In this document: positions 45,082 through 57,825 of the stretch, in pieces
Layout: each line of letters starts with the position of its first letter
How positions within the stretch are numbered: the stretch's first letter is position 1
Source of the DNA: Isoetes taiwanensis
Lineage: Eukaryota > Streptophyta > Lycopodiopsida > Isoetales > Isoetaceae
DNA length: 64,000 nt
Reading direction: 5' to 3'
NCBI GenBank assembly: GCA_021234155.1
Contig: JAJEKV010000013.1
Coordinates: 9,654,031 to 9,718,030 of the forward strand
Program-made: the position numbers and the translations under genes
The notes under the pieces: generated by a model
The model's input: only the letters and a program-made list of their open reading frames with translations
What the model was told of the DNA's origin: nothing
Database searches by the model: none

Positions 45082-47836
45082 TGAAGCGTCAAGCAGGCCT
45101 CAAGCGATTTTTATCTAGAGATGTGGATATAGGACCCGTGCCATCTTCTTTAAATAGTCATATGGAGGAATGTTCAAAGGAGGACAATGGCGATGGTATT
45201 TTCTTAGCAGCGGAGGGATCTTCCTCCATCAACCTCTAGCCAAAATGAGGAAAATGAGAAAACAGGTAGCTCAAAATCACCTAGGAGAAGAAAGAAAAGA
45301 AAGAGCGAGTACGTTGTTGGCCGTGCATTCAAGAAAGAGTGGGCGTCTGAGTTTCCGGATATTGAGTCAGTCGAGTATGATGGCGTTGAAAGTGTGAAGT
45401 GCAAAGTTTGCACTTGGGCTTTTCGGAGGGCGCATTTGATCCAACGCAAGTATGATAATATTGTAAAACATCACGGAAAGAAAAAGGTGATGAAAACGGA
45501 TGAGAATGGTAAAAGTTATGAAGTGGTTGAGTTTTGTCTTGAAAATAAGCGTCAGGTGGAAGAAAAATCAACGCCTCTACATTTGATGTTTTCTTAACAG
45601 GACAAGAAGGAGTTTAGAACAAAAAGTGTTCAAATGAAAGCTATCTTCTTCTTGTTAAAAAGTGGCAGGCCATCAATACCAAGAAATTAGGGATCTATTT
45701 CTCTCTAACCATTATATCATTGGTCTATTCCTGCAGGTTGGGAATTTGCTGGTTTTATGAACGAGGCCTTGAAGAGTGATCTTCGTGGTATGGTACAAAA
45801 TTCTGAATTTTTGTCCTTGTCTTTTGATGAAGTTACTGCCGTTGATAACACGAATTGGGCTGCAATGCATTTATATAATGTTGTGGAATATCAAAGAAAA
45901 TCACACTATCTTGGCATCTTCAAGTTGAGTACCAGTTCTAATGCTGAAACTTTGTATAATGTCATTGTGGACCATATCTCCAATGTTGTTGGCATGTATG
46001 CAAGAGATTGTGCAAAGAAATTGATTTGCTTTTGAGCAGATGGAGCTTCTGTGATGCAGGGCAACAGATCTGGATTAGGAGTCAGAATTCAAACGCATAT
46101 AGCTCCTTATTTGCAGGTTATACATTGCATGATTCATCGCACTAATTTGGCATATAAAGTAATTTCAGATTTTTCCTATATTGCCAAGGTAGAGTTACTG
46201 GTACAAAAGGCATTTATCCGCTTTCAAATCCTTAGCAGAGGGACTTACAGATGGCAAAAGAATATTGAAAAATGTTTCTACGAGGTGGATATCTTTGTAT
46301 GGTCCTGTCAAAATATTGTGTGAAGAGTATGCATCTTTGATTGCATGTGCAGATGAGTTTACATGTAGCGACGATGGAGCAACGGTAAACACTGCTACCG
46401 AACTTTACAATCTTTTGGTAGATGGAGAAACTATTTTGACTTTGTTTGCATTGGAACCGCTGCTACATAAGCTTCATTATTTGATATCAATATCGCAAGA
46501 TGGTAATATCTTCATACATGAGTATAATATTGCATGCAAATAAATGCAAGTGGAGATTGAACAATTATACATTGATGATCCCAACACTCGGCAGACTTGT
46601 TTTGAGTGCCATAAAGCATTTTCCATGTGGAGGAAATTAGTGCAGATTGGATCTATTGAGAGCTTTCTATCATGTAATGACAGGGGAATACTATGTGCCC
46701 ACGTGAGGGGCAAGTACATGGAATTGACAATGAAGAAACCTCGTGGACGAGCCAATCGACTTATCAAAACTGAGTTTCAGTACGAGGACTTTGGTTAGTG
46801 GTGGACAAGGTGAAGCATGAGATGAAAGAGGTATGAAACTCTCTTGCTCATAACTAGTTTTCTTGCAATATCCTAATCTGCATCATCTAGCTTGAAATTT
46901 TTTATATGAATAGTGATTTGATGCTTAAAAAATTCTGATTTTGCTCCAAAAGTCTGATTTTTTTCTTTTTTTTTGGGAAAATCATACTTTTTATTATGAT
47001 GCTTAAATAAAATCTGATTTGCTCCAATCGAATCCAATTTTGTTTTGGAAAATCTGATTTTTTTTACTATGATGCTTACAAATTCAAAATAATCTAATTT
47101 GGAAATTAAAACTTTCATCATATCTAACAAATTTTGTATTCGGTCATGTGCGGCTGCAAACGCTTTAGCTAATGAGCTTCGCTCTCGTTTTCCTCCTGAT
47201 GAAGTATTGGATGCCATTGGAGTGGTTTTCCTCATAATTGGAACAGTACGGCTAGCTCAAGTAAATCTATTGCTTTATGTTTTAAGTTGAAAATGAAAAT
47301 TATCAAACAATACTTTTGTTGTGTCAGTGATGGCCGCATTGATGGGCTTTTGGATTATCAGAAATTAAAAGCACAGGGCCCTCTTTTTGGAGATACCATG
47401 GTCAAACGATTTAAAGATCTCAAGGATCCATTAGAATTTCTTGTCACTTTCGACTATGGGAATTGCTTGGTTCTAATAGTTTATTGTATGTAGCAATTTC
47501 GAGTATTTTAGACTCATGTAATTATGTCTTTGCATGGTTTTGGGAAGTGTCCAAGATGAATGATGCTTTTCCACATTGAGTTTTTTGAAGAATAAGCTTA
47601 GAAATAGGCTTGCTGATAATTCAGATGCCACACTAAGGCTCTATGCATGTGATTACAGCTTGTATGATTTCCCATATGAGAGGGTTTTTGAACTTTGGAA
47701 TGATGCTTGTAAGCGCAGATCAATTATTAGAACATACGTTGTAGTTGAGGAGAATAACACCAGTATATTGTCTAAAGCACAAACAAGCAAAGAAGAAGAC
47801 CTTAACCAATTGTTTATTGTAGATGATGAAGATTAG
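45082..47836 (+). pseudogene. hAT-like transposase (ZNF862/DUF4371-like), decayed
   Basis: It begins MKRQAGLKRFLSRD at 45,082. A BED-like zinc finger follows near 45,400-45,470 (CKVCTWAF, then KHH). The central hAT/DUF4371-type region starts at 45,757 (NSEFLSLSFDEVTAVDNTNW). ADGASVMQGNRSGLGVRIQ lies at about 46,037-46,095 and HCMIHRTNLAYKVI just after. NVSTRWISLYGPVKIL follows near 46,270. The C-terminal dimerisation region, FLKNKLRNRLADNSDATLRL then FELWNDA, ends at 47,836. Frameshifts occur near 45.23, 46.25 and 46.8 kb, and stops lie near 45.6 and 46.04 kb. The domain order matches hAT transposases of this type. Terminal repeats were not identified. Confidence 0.75.
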
Positions 47837-47939
47837 ATATATTTATGGTTAATGCTTCATAACACTATTATTACAAAATGTTTCCATTTATTTTATATAC
47901 TGAACAATATTGCAATAAATTCCTTCTTTAAAATATTGG

Positions 47940-48180
47940 TTTTTTTTTTTTTTTTTTTTTTCCAATAACAAATGGCTATTATTTATATCATTTCTTTGTC
48001 AAAGTTTAGCCAAGTGATAGAAACTTTTGAAGAAAATTTCTTGTTTAGCTAAAGACAAGAAACTTTAGTTTAGAAAAAGCATCTAGTTTAGCCAAGCTGA
48101 AGAATGTTTTGATTCCAATTTCGAGGTAGTTTAGCTAAACCTATTCTGGATACAAAAATATAGGTTTAGTAATTTATTCC
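47940..48180. other. T-run and TTTAGCTAAAC-rich spacer
   Basis: A run of about 22 T (47,938-47,960) is followed by repeated GTTTAGC/TAGCTAAA words, including GTTTAGCTAAAC near 48,130. Possible element end, unassigned. Confidence 0.35.
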
Positions 48181-48189
48181 CTGCCCTGG

Positions 48190-49486
48190 GTGTAGTCGCA
48201 AGCATCTTCGATCTCCAGGGGTGTCTCTCATCCTCCTAGCTCTGCTAGTGCCGCATTCATCACAAAGACGGAGTTTTGTGTCTGATGTCCTGGCTAGAAG
48301 CACCTAAAACACAACTGCTTTTCAATACACTCTTGCCTCTTCTCCTTGGAAATGGACTGTAAGAACTGCCTCACTGCTTTGGAGTAGTTTGAATCACCCA
48401 CTTGCTCTTTGTCCCTGAAGCTGACCTGCTCTTGTCCTGCTTGCCAAAATTTGCATTCTCTTGTTTTCCATAGTTCGCGTTGTACTGAGGTCTAGCAGCT
48501 ACCGGGCTTGTTGCTCTTGGGCTATAGCTTCCGTAGCTTTCCCTTTGTCCTGATATTGTTGTTTCTGTCCACTACCTTGGGGACCTGTTCCTTGTAAGCT
48601 CACGGCCTTAAACTCTGTTTCTGATACTGTTCTAGAGTTTATAGCCCTCACAAGCTTCCTGATCTCGTCATTCAAGCCTTCAATGTACCCCTCTACTACG
48701 TGTCTTTCGCTCAACTTTGGCACATAGAGCCTCAGCCTCATGAACTCTTCAGTGTACTTCTGGACTGTCTTATTGCCCTGCTCTAACTTGTAGAACTGTT
48801 GCATCATATGGCACTTGTATTCCCTCGGCACATAATAACGCTTAAATGCCTTGAACTTCTTGAATCTGCAGCTATCTTTGCTTAACCCATGGGTTTTGGA
48901 ATAGCCTTTCCACCAAATTTTGGCTGCTCCCTTGAGGTTGGCTATTGTTACCCTGCCCGTGTCCTTATCTTTCATACTATAAGCATTCTCATACTCTCTC
49001 ATTTCATCCAACCAAGCCTCGGCTTCCATCCCTGACCTGTTGTCTCCTGAGAACTATTTCAGCTTCCTGGCTTTCCACACATTGCTCAGTGCAGAATCGA
49101 CTTTCTTCTAGTAATCAACTTCAATCTTGTCCCTATCACGGTTGGGACCCTCCCAGTGGTCCTGCCGATCGTTGTCCTGCTCCTCAGATTTGGAATCGGA
49201 GTCGGAACTAGAGTTGGAGGAATCCGTGCTAGGGGATCTCCTTCTCTGGCTTCTCTTATTCGCCTTGTCTGTTCTGCCAGCAGGTGTTTCGGGTAGTTGG
49301 ACATTCTGGTCTGGTGCAATTACCCTCCCTACTAGCAAGGCTCTTATCTCGTGGATATCCGATCTCATTTGCGATATCTCCTCTTCCATGGTTGGTTCCT
49401 CGAACTCTTGGAACAGGTTCCTTGTGAGGTTGTCGATCTTGTTCTACATTCCTAGGTGCTCTAACTGCATACACATTAGATTGCAC
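48190..49486 (-). pseudogene. Ty3/gypsy-type gag with decayed zinc knuckle
   Basis: The minus strand contains a retrotransposon gag domain (49,029-48,499): IANLKGAAKIWWKGYSK, FKRYYVPREYKCHMMQQFYK, then YTEEFMRLRLYVPKLSE, followed by a Gln/Gly-rich tail. Downstream, near 48,300, QLCFRCF then a stop then PGHQTQ is a CCHC knuckle with a stop and a lost final Cys. Upstream, 49,389-49,108, is a charged Ser/Asp-rich N-terminal part in another frame. This is a broken internal fragment of an LTR element. No protease, RT or LTR was recognised. Confidence 0.7.
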
Positions 49487-49701
49487 TGTTATGATTAGCT
49501 TTTGTTGTTATTGCATTGGTTTGTTTGATGATATAGTCGTGGGGACAAAATATATCAAAGAACATATATAATGCCATAACTTATATAAATGAGGTACAAT
49601 ATTTTTACAATCAATAATAGAGATAGAAAAAATATTTCTTGGAATCTTCGATATGCCGGGTTGTCTTCCAAGAATTTCTTCACTTGAGCTGTGCCGACTG
49701 T

Positions 49702-50540
49702 TCATCCCAAGTTTCTAAGAATGTTGGTGAACATACCACCTTGAAGTGCCGCTACCAGATCTTCAACCCTTCTATCCGATGTGTAGGCTGCAGTGACGAC
49801 CAGCCTGCCCTGTCGTCTATATGGGACTGCGAAGTCGAAGACGCTCAAAACTATTGATCTCTTGACCATGATGGCATGGTCGATGTTCGGAGGCATTCGA
49901 GCATGCCTACCAAATCCCAAGAGGGCAATAAGCATGAAGACTCCTTCTTCTTCCCGTGGGCTAAACTGGCGGTGTATGATCGCTATCCTTCCGTCGTGAG
50001 GAGTGGAAGGTAAAATCTGAGGGCTTTGTTGTGTTCTCTCTGCTGCTGCTTCTCCGGTTCTGATCCTAGCCCTGTGCCTTTCGAAGTACTCGTCCATCGG
50101 TATCGCTATCAGGTCCCTGTAGCCTGTAAACATGGATCTCGAAGAGGTCAAGTTGATGCCGTCTCTTTCTAACTCGGCTGACGCTACTGATGAGGTGCTG
50201 GGCAGGAGTGCGCTTGTTGTCTTTCCCTTGATGCCCATCCGCTCCTGGATGGCTATAAATTCCTCCTCCGATGGCAACTCTTGTTGTGTTATCATCTGTC
50301 GAATGCTGGTGTAAGCTTCGATGTCGGATGATGACTGGCCAATGTAAGTATGGGCCTCCTTGATGCTGATGGGGAAGTCCTGTGTCTCCCGGTCGATGAA
50401 GTCATCGAGGTTGGGCTGTTGGCTTAGAAGGTGCAGAAGCTCGCCCACCCCGTAGCCTCCGCCTCGCGACCGGAGGTTCTTTATGTCGCGGCAAAGACGT
50501 ACTCCTCGATGATGACCCGGGTTAGACCGGGTGATGCTCT
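49702..50540 (-). CDS. Unrecognised ORF upstream of gag
   Basis: A clean minus-strand frame of 248 codons ends at 49,702. The frame is open upstream of its first ATG (CRDIKNLRSRGGGYGVGELL). A neighbouring frame, +1 shifted, continues the protein-like reading to about 50,640 (SPGLTRVIIEEYVFAA). So the ancestral protein was probably over 300 residues. I recognise no domain. It lies 5' of a gag on the same strand, as an extra ORF of a retroelement would. It could equally belong to another element. No signal peptide or membrane segment is seen. Confidence 0.4.
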
Positions 50541-50639
50541 AACCCAAATGGAGGAGTCGTGACTTGTTACCCTCAAACTTCGCCAAGCCTTGAAGGTCTT
50601 CTTCGCCTGCCTTTCTTGTATGGGGTCGACGCCGATGAT

Positions 50640-51180
50640 GTCTTCAACGCCAGAGTCTCTATCCTTCCTCCCGCCTCTTCCTCCCGCTTTTAACCCTTCA
50701 TACCTGTGAGCATAATATCCAATTTACACCAGCCCTGGAGCATAATATCCAATCCAGAGCCAGGGGCTCAATATCCAGAGGCTGGAGGGTTCAAATATCT
50801 GGGTTTGGGCTCTATGGGACAAAAGATGGCTACAGCAGCACTATAAGAAAAATACCTCTTCCTATTTATGGATATGGTCATGTAATTTGGCATGGAGCAG
50901 CTCTATTTTTTAAATACTTGTCTATGTTTGGGATATCATTCAGTGCTGCACGGAGGGCTGTTCTAGGTGCAAAGTAGCCTATGCATGGGGGGAGTTCTAC
51001 TAGGGAAGGTCCTATCTTGGCATGGAACTCAGTCATGATCTCTTGGTAGAAGGATGTGGCATTTATGGTGCCATCCACATCGATCTCCTTTTGAAACACA
51101 GTAAAGACGGAGTTGATGTCAGCCTCAGCCACATGAGCAGTGGGGCATAAAATTGATACTGGTTAGCAGAAATCACCGTC
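50640..51180. other. Spacer with ATAATATCCAATCC repeats; no gene
   Basis: Contains a short repeated phrase GAGCATAATATCCAAT (near 50,708 and 50,739) and a weak minus-strand frame at 51,132-50,878 of about 84 codons with no recognised family. Confidence 0.4.
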
Positions 51181-51289
51181 GGGACGTCGCTTAAAGTGCT
51201 TAAACGCAGCGATTTTTCAGCACATAATAAGCATTTAACGTGCGGTGCTTATTTAGACAAGCACCTGATGAAATATTTTTTGGTTGATT

Positions 51290-52065
51290 CACAATAATTC
51301 TTCACGAAAGTGACTCAAATTTGATCTCCTAATACATTTTTGCATCTCCAATCTAATGGAAGAGACGGCATTAGATTTTATGAAGCCATTTGTGAGATAT
51401 AAGCTTTTCCCTTATAGATACCAGAAATCGTTTTTTAGCTTTTTTCACTATCAATCCTCTATGGAATGATCTGAAACTTGACCTCCAAAGACGTTTTTGC
51501 ATCACGAATCCAATGGAATAGACGGCATCAAATTCTGTATTGTAGTTTGTAAGATATTAGGCTTTTACGGTAAAATATCAGAAATCGTTTTTTGGCCTCT
51601 TGCGGTGAAAATACTCAAGGGTAAAAGCATGCTACGGTGTACCACTTTTGGAACCCTCAAAAGTACCTACACTGGGTACTTTTAAAACTGGTACTTTCTG
51701 TTTTTTCTTTCCATTAAAATCAATCGAAATTTTTTGAATTGAGGGTCAATAACATGTCAATCTATAGTACTAGAGGATAACAATACTACTAATGACTAAA
51801 ATAAATGAATTAACTTTCAAACTTATTGTTTATTGTGGCATTTTTGCAAGTTCCCAGTACCCAGTGCTGGGTACTTTTCTGGGTAGTTTTGTACTACCTA
51901 AATAGGTACTTTAGATGGTACACCCTAGCATGCTTTCACCCTCAATGGATTTAACTGAAACTTGGTGTCCTAGGACGTTTTTGTCCATAGAAACTGACGG
52001 CAATCCATTTCATCAAGTAGTTTATGAGATATTGGCTTCTACTCTATGGCAACCTTGATCGATTT
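51290..52065. repeat. About 150-bp tandem repeat, three copies, the last displaced by a MITE
   Basis: The phrase ACxTTTTTGCAT...AATxxAATGGAA then GAGACGGCAT recurs near 51,340 and 51,490, and in altered form near 51,975. Each copy ends in TATCAGAAATCG or GAGATATTGGCTT-like sequence. The MITE at 51,619-51,940 sits between copies two and three. Confidence 0.7.
51619..51940. mobile_element. MITE, 322 bp, with TIRs
   Basis: The left end GGGTAAAAGCATGCTACGGT continues GTACC. The right end read inward is GGTGAAAGCATGCTAGGGTG then TACC. CTCAA flanks both sides (51,614-51,618 and 51,941-51,945). The neighbouring repeat copy supplies an approximate empty site, supporting a real insertion. Subterminal GTACTTTT/AAAGTACC words form further inverted pairs. 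No coding capacity; superfamily not determined. Confidence 0.75.
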
Positions 52066-54770
52066 TTTCATGATTGTGCTCAAAATATGCACAGGTAGAA
52101 GCTGTAATTTCATAAGGATTCTTAATTTTGGATGCCGATTCCAATGAGCCATAGCTTGTTGTATTTGGTGAAGTAGATCAAATGCCACAAATGGAGTGTC
52201 GCTGCTGTTACGAAGCATCGGGCTCATATCAAGAAATTTTAGCCGTTGATTGATTTTGACGGTCCTAATGGTCCAGATCTTCTCATAGTGTCCATTTATT
52301 TACGTGCTTAATATGTGCTTCGCCAAAAATTGTACCCCACTAGCAATTTTGTACCCAGTGGCACTGTACCGTCGCCTGAGTGATGAAGTGGCCATAGTGC
52401 TGATGCAGATGGGGTTAACAAACAGATGTATAAGCGCCTACGGGAACTGGAAAATCACCTTAGAGTGAGGAGTGATACAGTAGGATGCAAATGAGGGTGG
52501 TGGTCATATTTATAGGCAAAACTCTAATTGAGAAATTTTTAGGATTTGGGAATGTCTATCACTTCAAGGTCCTGCTAAGCAATTGATAGGTAATCTAGGT
52601 TAAAAAATATATCCTAATGATCCTATTGCAATAAATTTCATCTAATTTGGAGGTAGTTGGGATGAATTAGGGCTAATTTACTCTGACCACTGACACAGTG
52701 CGCAAGAGGCACTTTCAAACCTTTTGAAAAGGGTTCTCGCGCAGTCTGTGAGGGGTGGGCTCCTGTTTGGTCTTAAATGGCTCTAAATTTATGATACAAG
52801 GGCAAAATCCTACTTATCTCACGGAGTTAAGGCGGTCTGTGCTCTTAGTTTCTAGATTTGGACAAGTCTAGACATACATCAGTGGCCAAACACTCACACA
52901 GTGCACGAGGAGCGTAGTTCATCCCCCTGGCAGCCAAGCTGACAGAGACCATCCACCTGACACCAATCCTTTGGCAATGGATCGATGAGGAAGAATGGAT
53001 GGGTCATTTGTCTCGTCTTCCCTTGGGACCGTCTTAGCTGCGGAAGCGTGAATAAATGTAAGCACGTGACATCAAATGCAAACAGAGTCGCCTCAAAGGG
53101 TGACTCCACCATCGCATACATGTATAAACATATCAACAATATCATCATTACAGGGGAGATCCTACCCAAGGCTCAGACTCTAGGGTATGGACTGATGGCT
53201 TGGGTCTCCAAAAGTCGTTGCAGACGAATTCATAAGAGTGGATTGGGCTGGCATAGGAACATAGCTATTGAGTAGTCCACTTCATCCGCCCCTCCCGATG
53301 TACACTTTGCAGAGTAGGTTGAAGAGTCTAGGGACTGGACCATAGCCTGCCGGGTGCGTAGCCAATGTGGCTACTACTGGGTTTCATCTTCCCAGCCCCG
53401 AGGAGGCAGGAGGGGGGTCACCCCCTCCAGAGGCATGCATGCCCATCATAGGGGGCTAGAGGGCCACTGCCCATCTTCAACTTGAACCTCATTGAAGGTG
53501 ATGCATCACCCAAGAGGTGTCGAGCTCATGCCTTGCCCACACGCAGTTGCAAACTATTAAGCCTAGCCCGCTAAGATCCCTAGTAGGCTTTATACACCAG
53601 AGGGATCAGCCAGTGATGGGACAAGTCCCTCTTATTCCACCGGTCTAGCCCCGCCACTCACAACCAGGCGGGCTCTTGTACACAGGCCACATTAATTGAG
53701 AATTAATGAAGTTATCTAGAATCATCTGCTACTGAAGGTTTTAGGGCCTCTACCCCCCTTCCCACATACACCGGAGAGCATATAATGGAACATTATCATC
53801 ATAAAAGAACTGAGATACTGAATAATCTCTAATCTATCTACCTAACATGCATGGTTAGGTTCATTCGTTAAGGCTGGTGATCTTGGGATCTATAAGGCTG
53901 CTAAGACTGATCTACCATACTATCCTAGCTCATTGCCGGGCTAAAAGTTGGCTTTTCACAACAGGATCACAGGTTACTTGATCCTTGGCTTGCTCCTGCT
54001 CCTCGAATCGCATCCATTGCCTTCATTCGGGCTGAATGCAGCTGCTCCTGGGAGAACTGTTGTGCAAAAGCGGCTTGGCAGTGCCTGGCAATGCAGACTA
54101 GCAGCTTGGCTTGGCCGGAATGGCCCAAGGAAGCCAAAATGTGAAATTGGAAAGGATTTAGGATTTCCCCTTTTGTTCCTTTTACATGACCTTTTAGGTT
54201 TCGGTTAGAAGGGACCAATGGGGCTTTGCCATTTGGCAAAGGGGTTTAATTGCATATGTTTAATATACATGTGCAAGATACGAGGTTGTCCCCTAGGCGC
54301 AACTCTTTACGGCTCTCAAGTACTTGTAATGGTGACATGTACGAGTGATTTGACAGTATAATATACGTATTCAGACCGTATATTATGCTGGAACTACATA
54401 AATGCCCATTTATATGTATTATTGGAACGTAGCCATTAAATTACTTGGCCAATGGCTATGATGTTGCCACGTAGTCATGGGGGCATGCATGGGTCATCCA
54501 TGTGCATGAAAATTAGGGCAAGCACGCCATTAATTAGAAGGAGGGGACAAGAATCTCATCCGTTGAAATGTTGTAAGAAGGTGCAATGAAGGTAACATTA
54601 ATGAAGCAATTAATGCATTGACTTTCTATGACGCTTCCTTTTCTTAACCGCCTTCAAATCGTCGTAAAGGGGTCGGATAAAGGTGGGGCCCATGCCATTG
54701 GATTCCTCTCATCGAGAGCTTTCAAGAAATAGTGGCATTGGCATTGTTCCGTCGCACTTGGAGCCAATGT
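52066..54770. other. Intergenic, no gene recognised
   Basis: Moderate complexity DNA. The segment near 53,280-53,700 is GC-richer and reads like retroposon spacer. The open frames at 52,985-53,275 and 53,948-54,239 have no recognisable motifs. No terminal repeats were matched. Confidence 0.4.
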
Positions 54771-54783
54771 GATCAAAGTCTAA

Positions 54784-55605
54784 GGATCTTATTGCAATCT
54801 TAAAATTTTATAGAATCTGGGATAATTTAAGAGAATCTAGGGGAATCCTCATAGGATCTTAGAGAATCTAGAGGAGTCTTAAGAAAATCTTAGGGAATCT
54901 ATGGGAATCTCAAGAGAATCATTTGAAATCTAGGGGAATCTAAAAGAATCTTCATAAAATGCTTGAAGATCTAAGAGAATCTTGATGGCGCCCTTGATGG
55001 AATCTTGGAGTATCTAGAGAATATAAGGGAATTTAAGAGAATCGACATAAAATCTCGAAGAATCTAATGGAATCTAGAGGAATGTAGCATAATGCTTATA
55101 AAATTCTTGAGAATTTATAGAATCCAAGGAAATCTAAGAGAATCTACATAGAATCTTGGAAATCTAAGGGAATTTAGGGGAATTGTAGTGGAATCTAAGA
55201 GAATCTCAAGGGAATGTTTGAGAATATAAGGGAATCTTCGTAAAATGCTTGAGAATATAAGGGAATTTAAGAGAATCTACCTAGAATCTTGGAGGACCCA
55301 AGGGAATCTAGAAGAATCTTTATAAAATTCTTGAAAATCTAGAGGAATCTTGATGGGGCCTTGGAGAATCTAGAGGAATCTTTATGAAATCCAAAGGAAT
55401 CTAGGAGAATCTATATATAATCTTACAAAATCTAGAGGAAATTTGGGATAATCTTTGAGAATCTAGGGGAGTATCAAGAGAATCTTAAGGAATCTAAGGG
55501 AGTGTCAAGAGAATTCAAGGGAATCTTCGTAACATCTTTGAGAATCTAGGGGAATTTTTCTTGAATCTTGAAAAATCTAAGAGGTTTTTATAGAATCTTC
55601 ATTGG
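54784..55605. repeat. Degenerate GAATCT array 1
   Basis: More than 60 variants of (A)GAATCT followed by 4-7 bases such as AGGGGAATCTTGA recur, always in the same orientation, with a spacing near 10-12 bp. Units are diverged and never exact over long stretches. Confidence 0.9.
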
Positions 55606-57825
55606 ATGGCTCAGAATTTGTATAGTTCCTCATAGTACAACCACTTATCTAATATTAATAATATTTATATCATTATCCTTCTTATGTAATTTAGTTCGCT
55701 TTTTTTTGTTCGCGTTCCTGAGCCGCAATTTAGAAGCTTGCAATCAACACGTATCCTTTTATTTAAGTCAGATAATCTCAGCGATCTTTCAGTCAATCAG
55801 ATAATCTCACACGTCCTACCACATGTCATGTTAGAAAATCTTAGCGATGAAGAGCCGCAATTTAAGAGAACTTGAAAACAGCACCCGTCATTGCATTCAA
55901 AATTCAAATCAGTAATATATCTGCTCTTCTAAGATTGGATTTGGTGTGCAGGAACTGGACCCTCTAGATGATTTAATCTTCTATTGCCAGATATATAGAC
56001 TTATTAAGACTTATTGGAATGCTGACTTGTTGGATAACTACTCTGTTCGATTTGCAAATCTAGCCAATTAATGCTTTGGCTGCCTATTCTAAATTGATCG
56101 TCTTTGTTCTTCATGTGGTTGGCATGTGGCCCCAACCGCGGGTGCTATAGCAATGCTGCAAATCCTACAAATCCAGCCTCTGTTCAGTTCAATCCTATAT
56201 AAATAGCATGAATTAGTAGCTCTAGATGTCCGCAATCTGCTCCTAACAAGCCGGCAAAATTTGAAAAGGTGTGTTTACTCAACCTTTATTCTGCATCCGT
56301 TTATATGTGGAGGAATTGAAACTTTTGATCTGACTGTCCAATTTATAGCTAAATACTGTAGCAATCGGCACCAATACTTTGGAATACTAGCGAAAACACA
56401 GCTCTACTGATGGGCATTTTGCACCGCCTTTTGCGATTGTGGAAGCACGAACCCATTTTCAGATTTCAAGCATGCCTGTATTAAACTTCAATTCATGTCG
56501 TTCGTTGACAATCAACAAGAAAATGTGCTGCAGAGAACGGGAAAATGTGATTCTTCATATGCTGCACCAGGCCAGAAAGAGCATAGACAAGTAGCCAAGC
56601 CGAAGAATAGGTGGGCGGGCCTCTTCATATCCCCTTTCGGCCCTCTCTTTTTTCCCATTTCTTTCCCAACTCCCTCCTTCTACATCTTAAAAATCATTTC
56701 GAGCCAGAAAATAAATTTCGCCGCTATTTTTACAGATTAAGGACATCTGTGGCACGTCTGTGGTGCTATTCCTTAACTTTCCCTACCCTTTCTGGCTTCA
56801 AGTAAATCTGTTGAATGAATGTGTGGGTAGCCCGCCTGTATGTTGTGATATCGTTTGTGACATGCTCAGTAGATTGTGAAATGTGGCACATGGCACACAC
56901 GGTTCAACAAAAACAGAGGAATGACTGAAGAAAAACCCAGGGATCTCTCACCGCCATAGCTTGCAAAAATCTTGCATCCAAAGAAAAACAGAAATCATGC
57001 TGGCGCCGATTTTTCTAGGTTGCATCGCTGGGTCGTGCTGCACGGGCTTCACCGGCATTCATAGGTTTACCCAGCAGAATTTTTTGCTTAGATGCTCCAC
57101 AGCTCCATAGTTTTCGATGGAGAGCATCCTAGAACCCCTTACCTATGTCGATTTCCCTGAGTCCATCATCTGCAGTTTGAGATGGATGATTTTTTTGGTG
57201 GTAATTTTGCTATGTTGTGTCTACAACGAGAGCGGTAAATATCATTTGCCATCATGTTTAAACCAGCTTAAATCTCAGAAATTTCCTCGAGTCTATAACA
57301 AGTCTTATGTGTAACCATGGTTTTAACACGATAATGAGGGGCATATGTGATTTAAACATGACTCCAACCATGGTTTTAACACGATAATGAGGCAGATATA
57401 CTACGGAGATGCTCATGGTTTAAGCATGACCCCATCTGATATTTACGGACGCGAATACCATGCTCGAACAAAACCCATGTTCTCAATTCCGTCTATCATA
57501 TGGGCACGAATCATGCGGCAACAACACGGATTCAAGTTTGCTAATCCTCAAATTCATAATGTTTTTAACACACATTCTTCATTATTAAGTCTTGGATTTC
57601 AAGAACATCTTTCGCACCATTCCAAAGATGTACAAATCTGCCCTTACAGAAGTAAGTCCGAGAAGAGAAATGTTCGCGGCGGCCTTGGCCGCCGCGATAA
57701 ATTTCTTGTATATATAAACACACTTTGATGTGTGAGACACATCGGTTGCTCCTTTCCATCTGGGTCGTCGAATTTCAGGGGTTAAATTTCGGCCACATAT
57801 TTAGATGTGTGTATATGCATGGGCC
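55606..57825. other. Spacer between two GAATCT arrays; no gene recognised
   Basis: AT-rich, with scattered short frames and no domain. A 27-bp direct repeat (AACCATGGTTTTAACACGAT and seven more bases) lies at 57,313 and 57,366. GCCGCGATAAATTTCTTGTA near 57,691 resembles GCCGCAATAAATTTCTTGTA near 17,162. Confidence 0.5.

Noticed and set aside
48499-50540. Complete LTR retrotransposon
   Set aside because: No flanking LTR pair, primer-binding site, protease or RT could be seen; only gag and an upstream ORF remain.
53948-54239. Open frames on both strands as a gene
   Set aside because: Both frames are of similar length and composition with no motif, so a chance overlap is more likely.
54784-55605. 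Arrays of short repeats as a CRISPR or telomere
   Set aside because: The repeats are degenerate, about 10-12 bp apart, without unique spacers, and do not match the plant telomere TTTAGGG.
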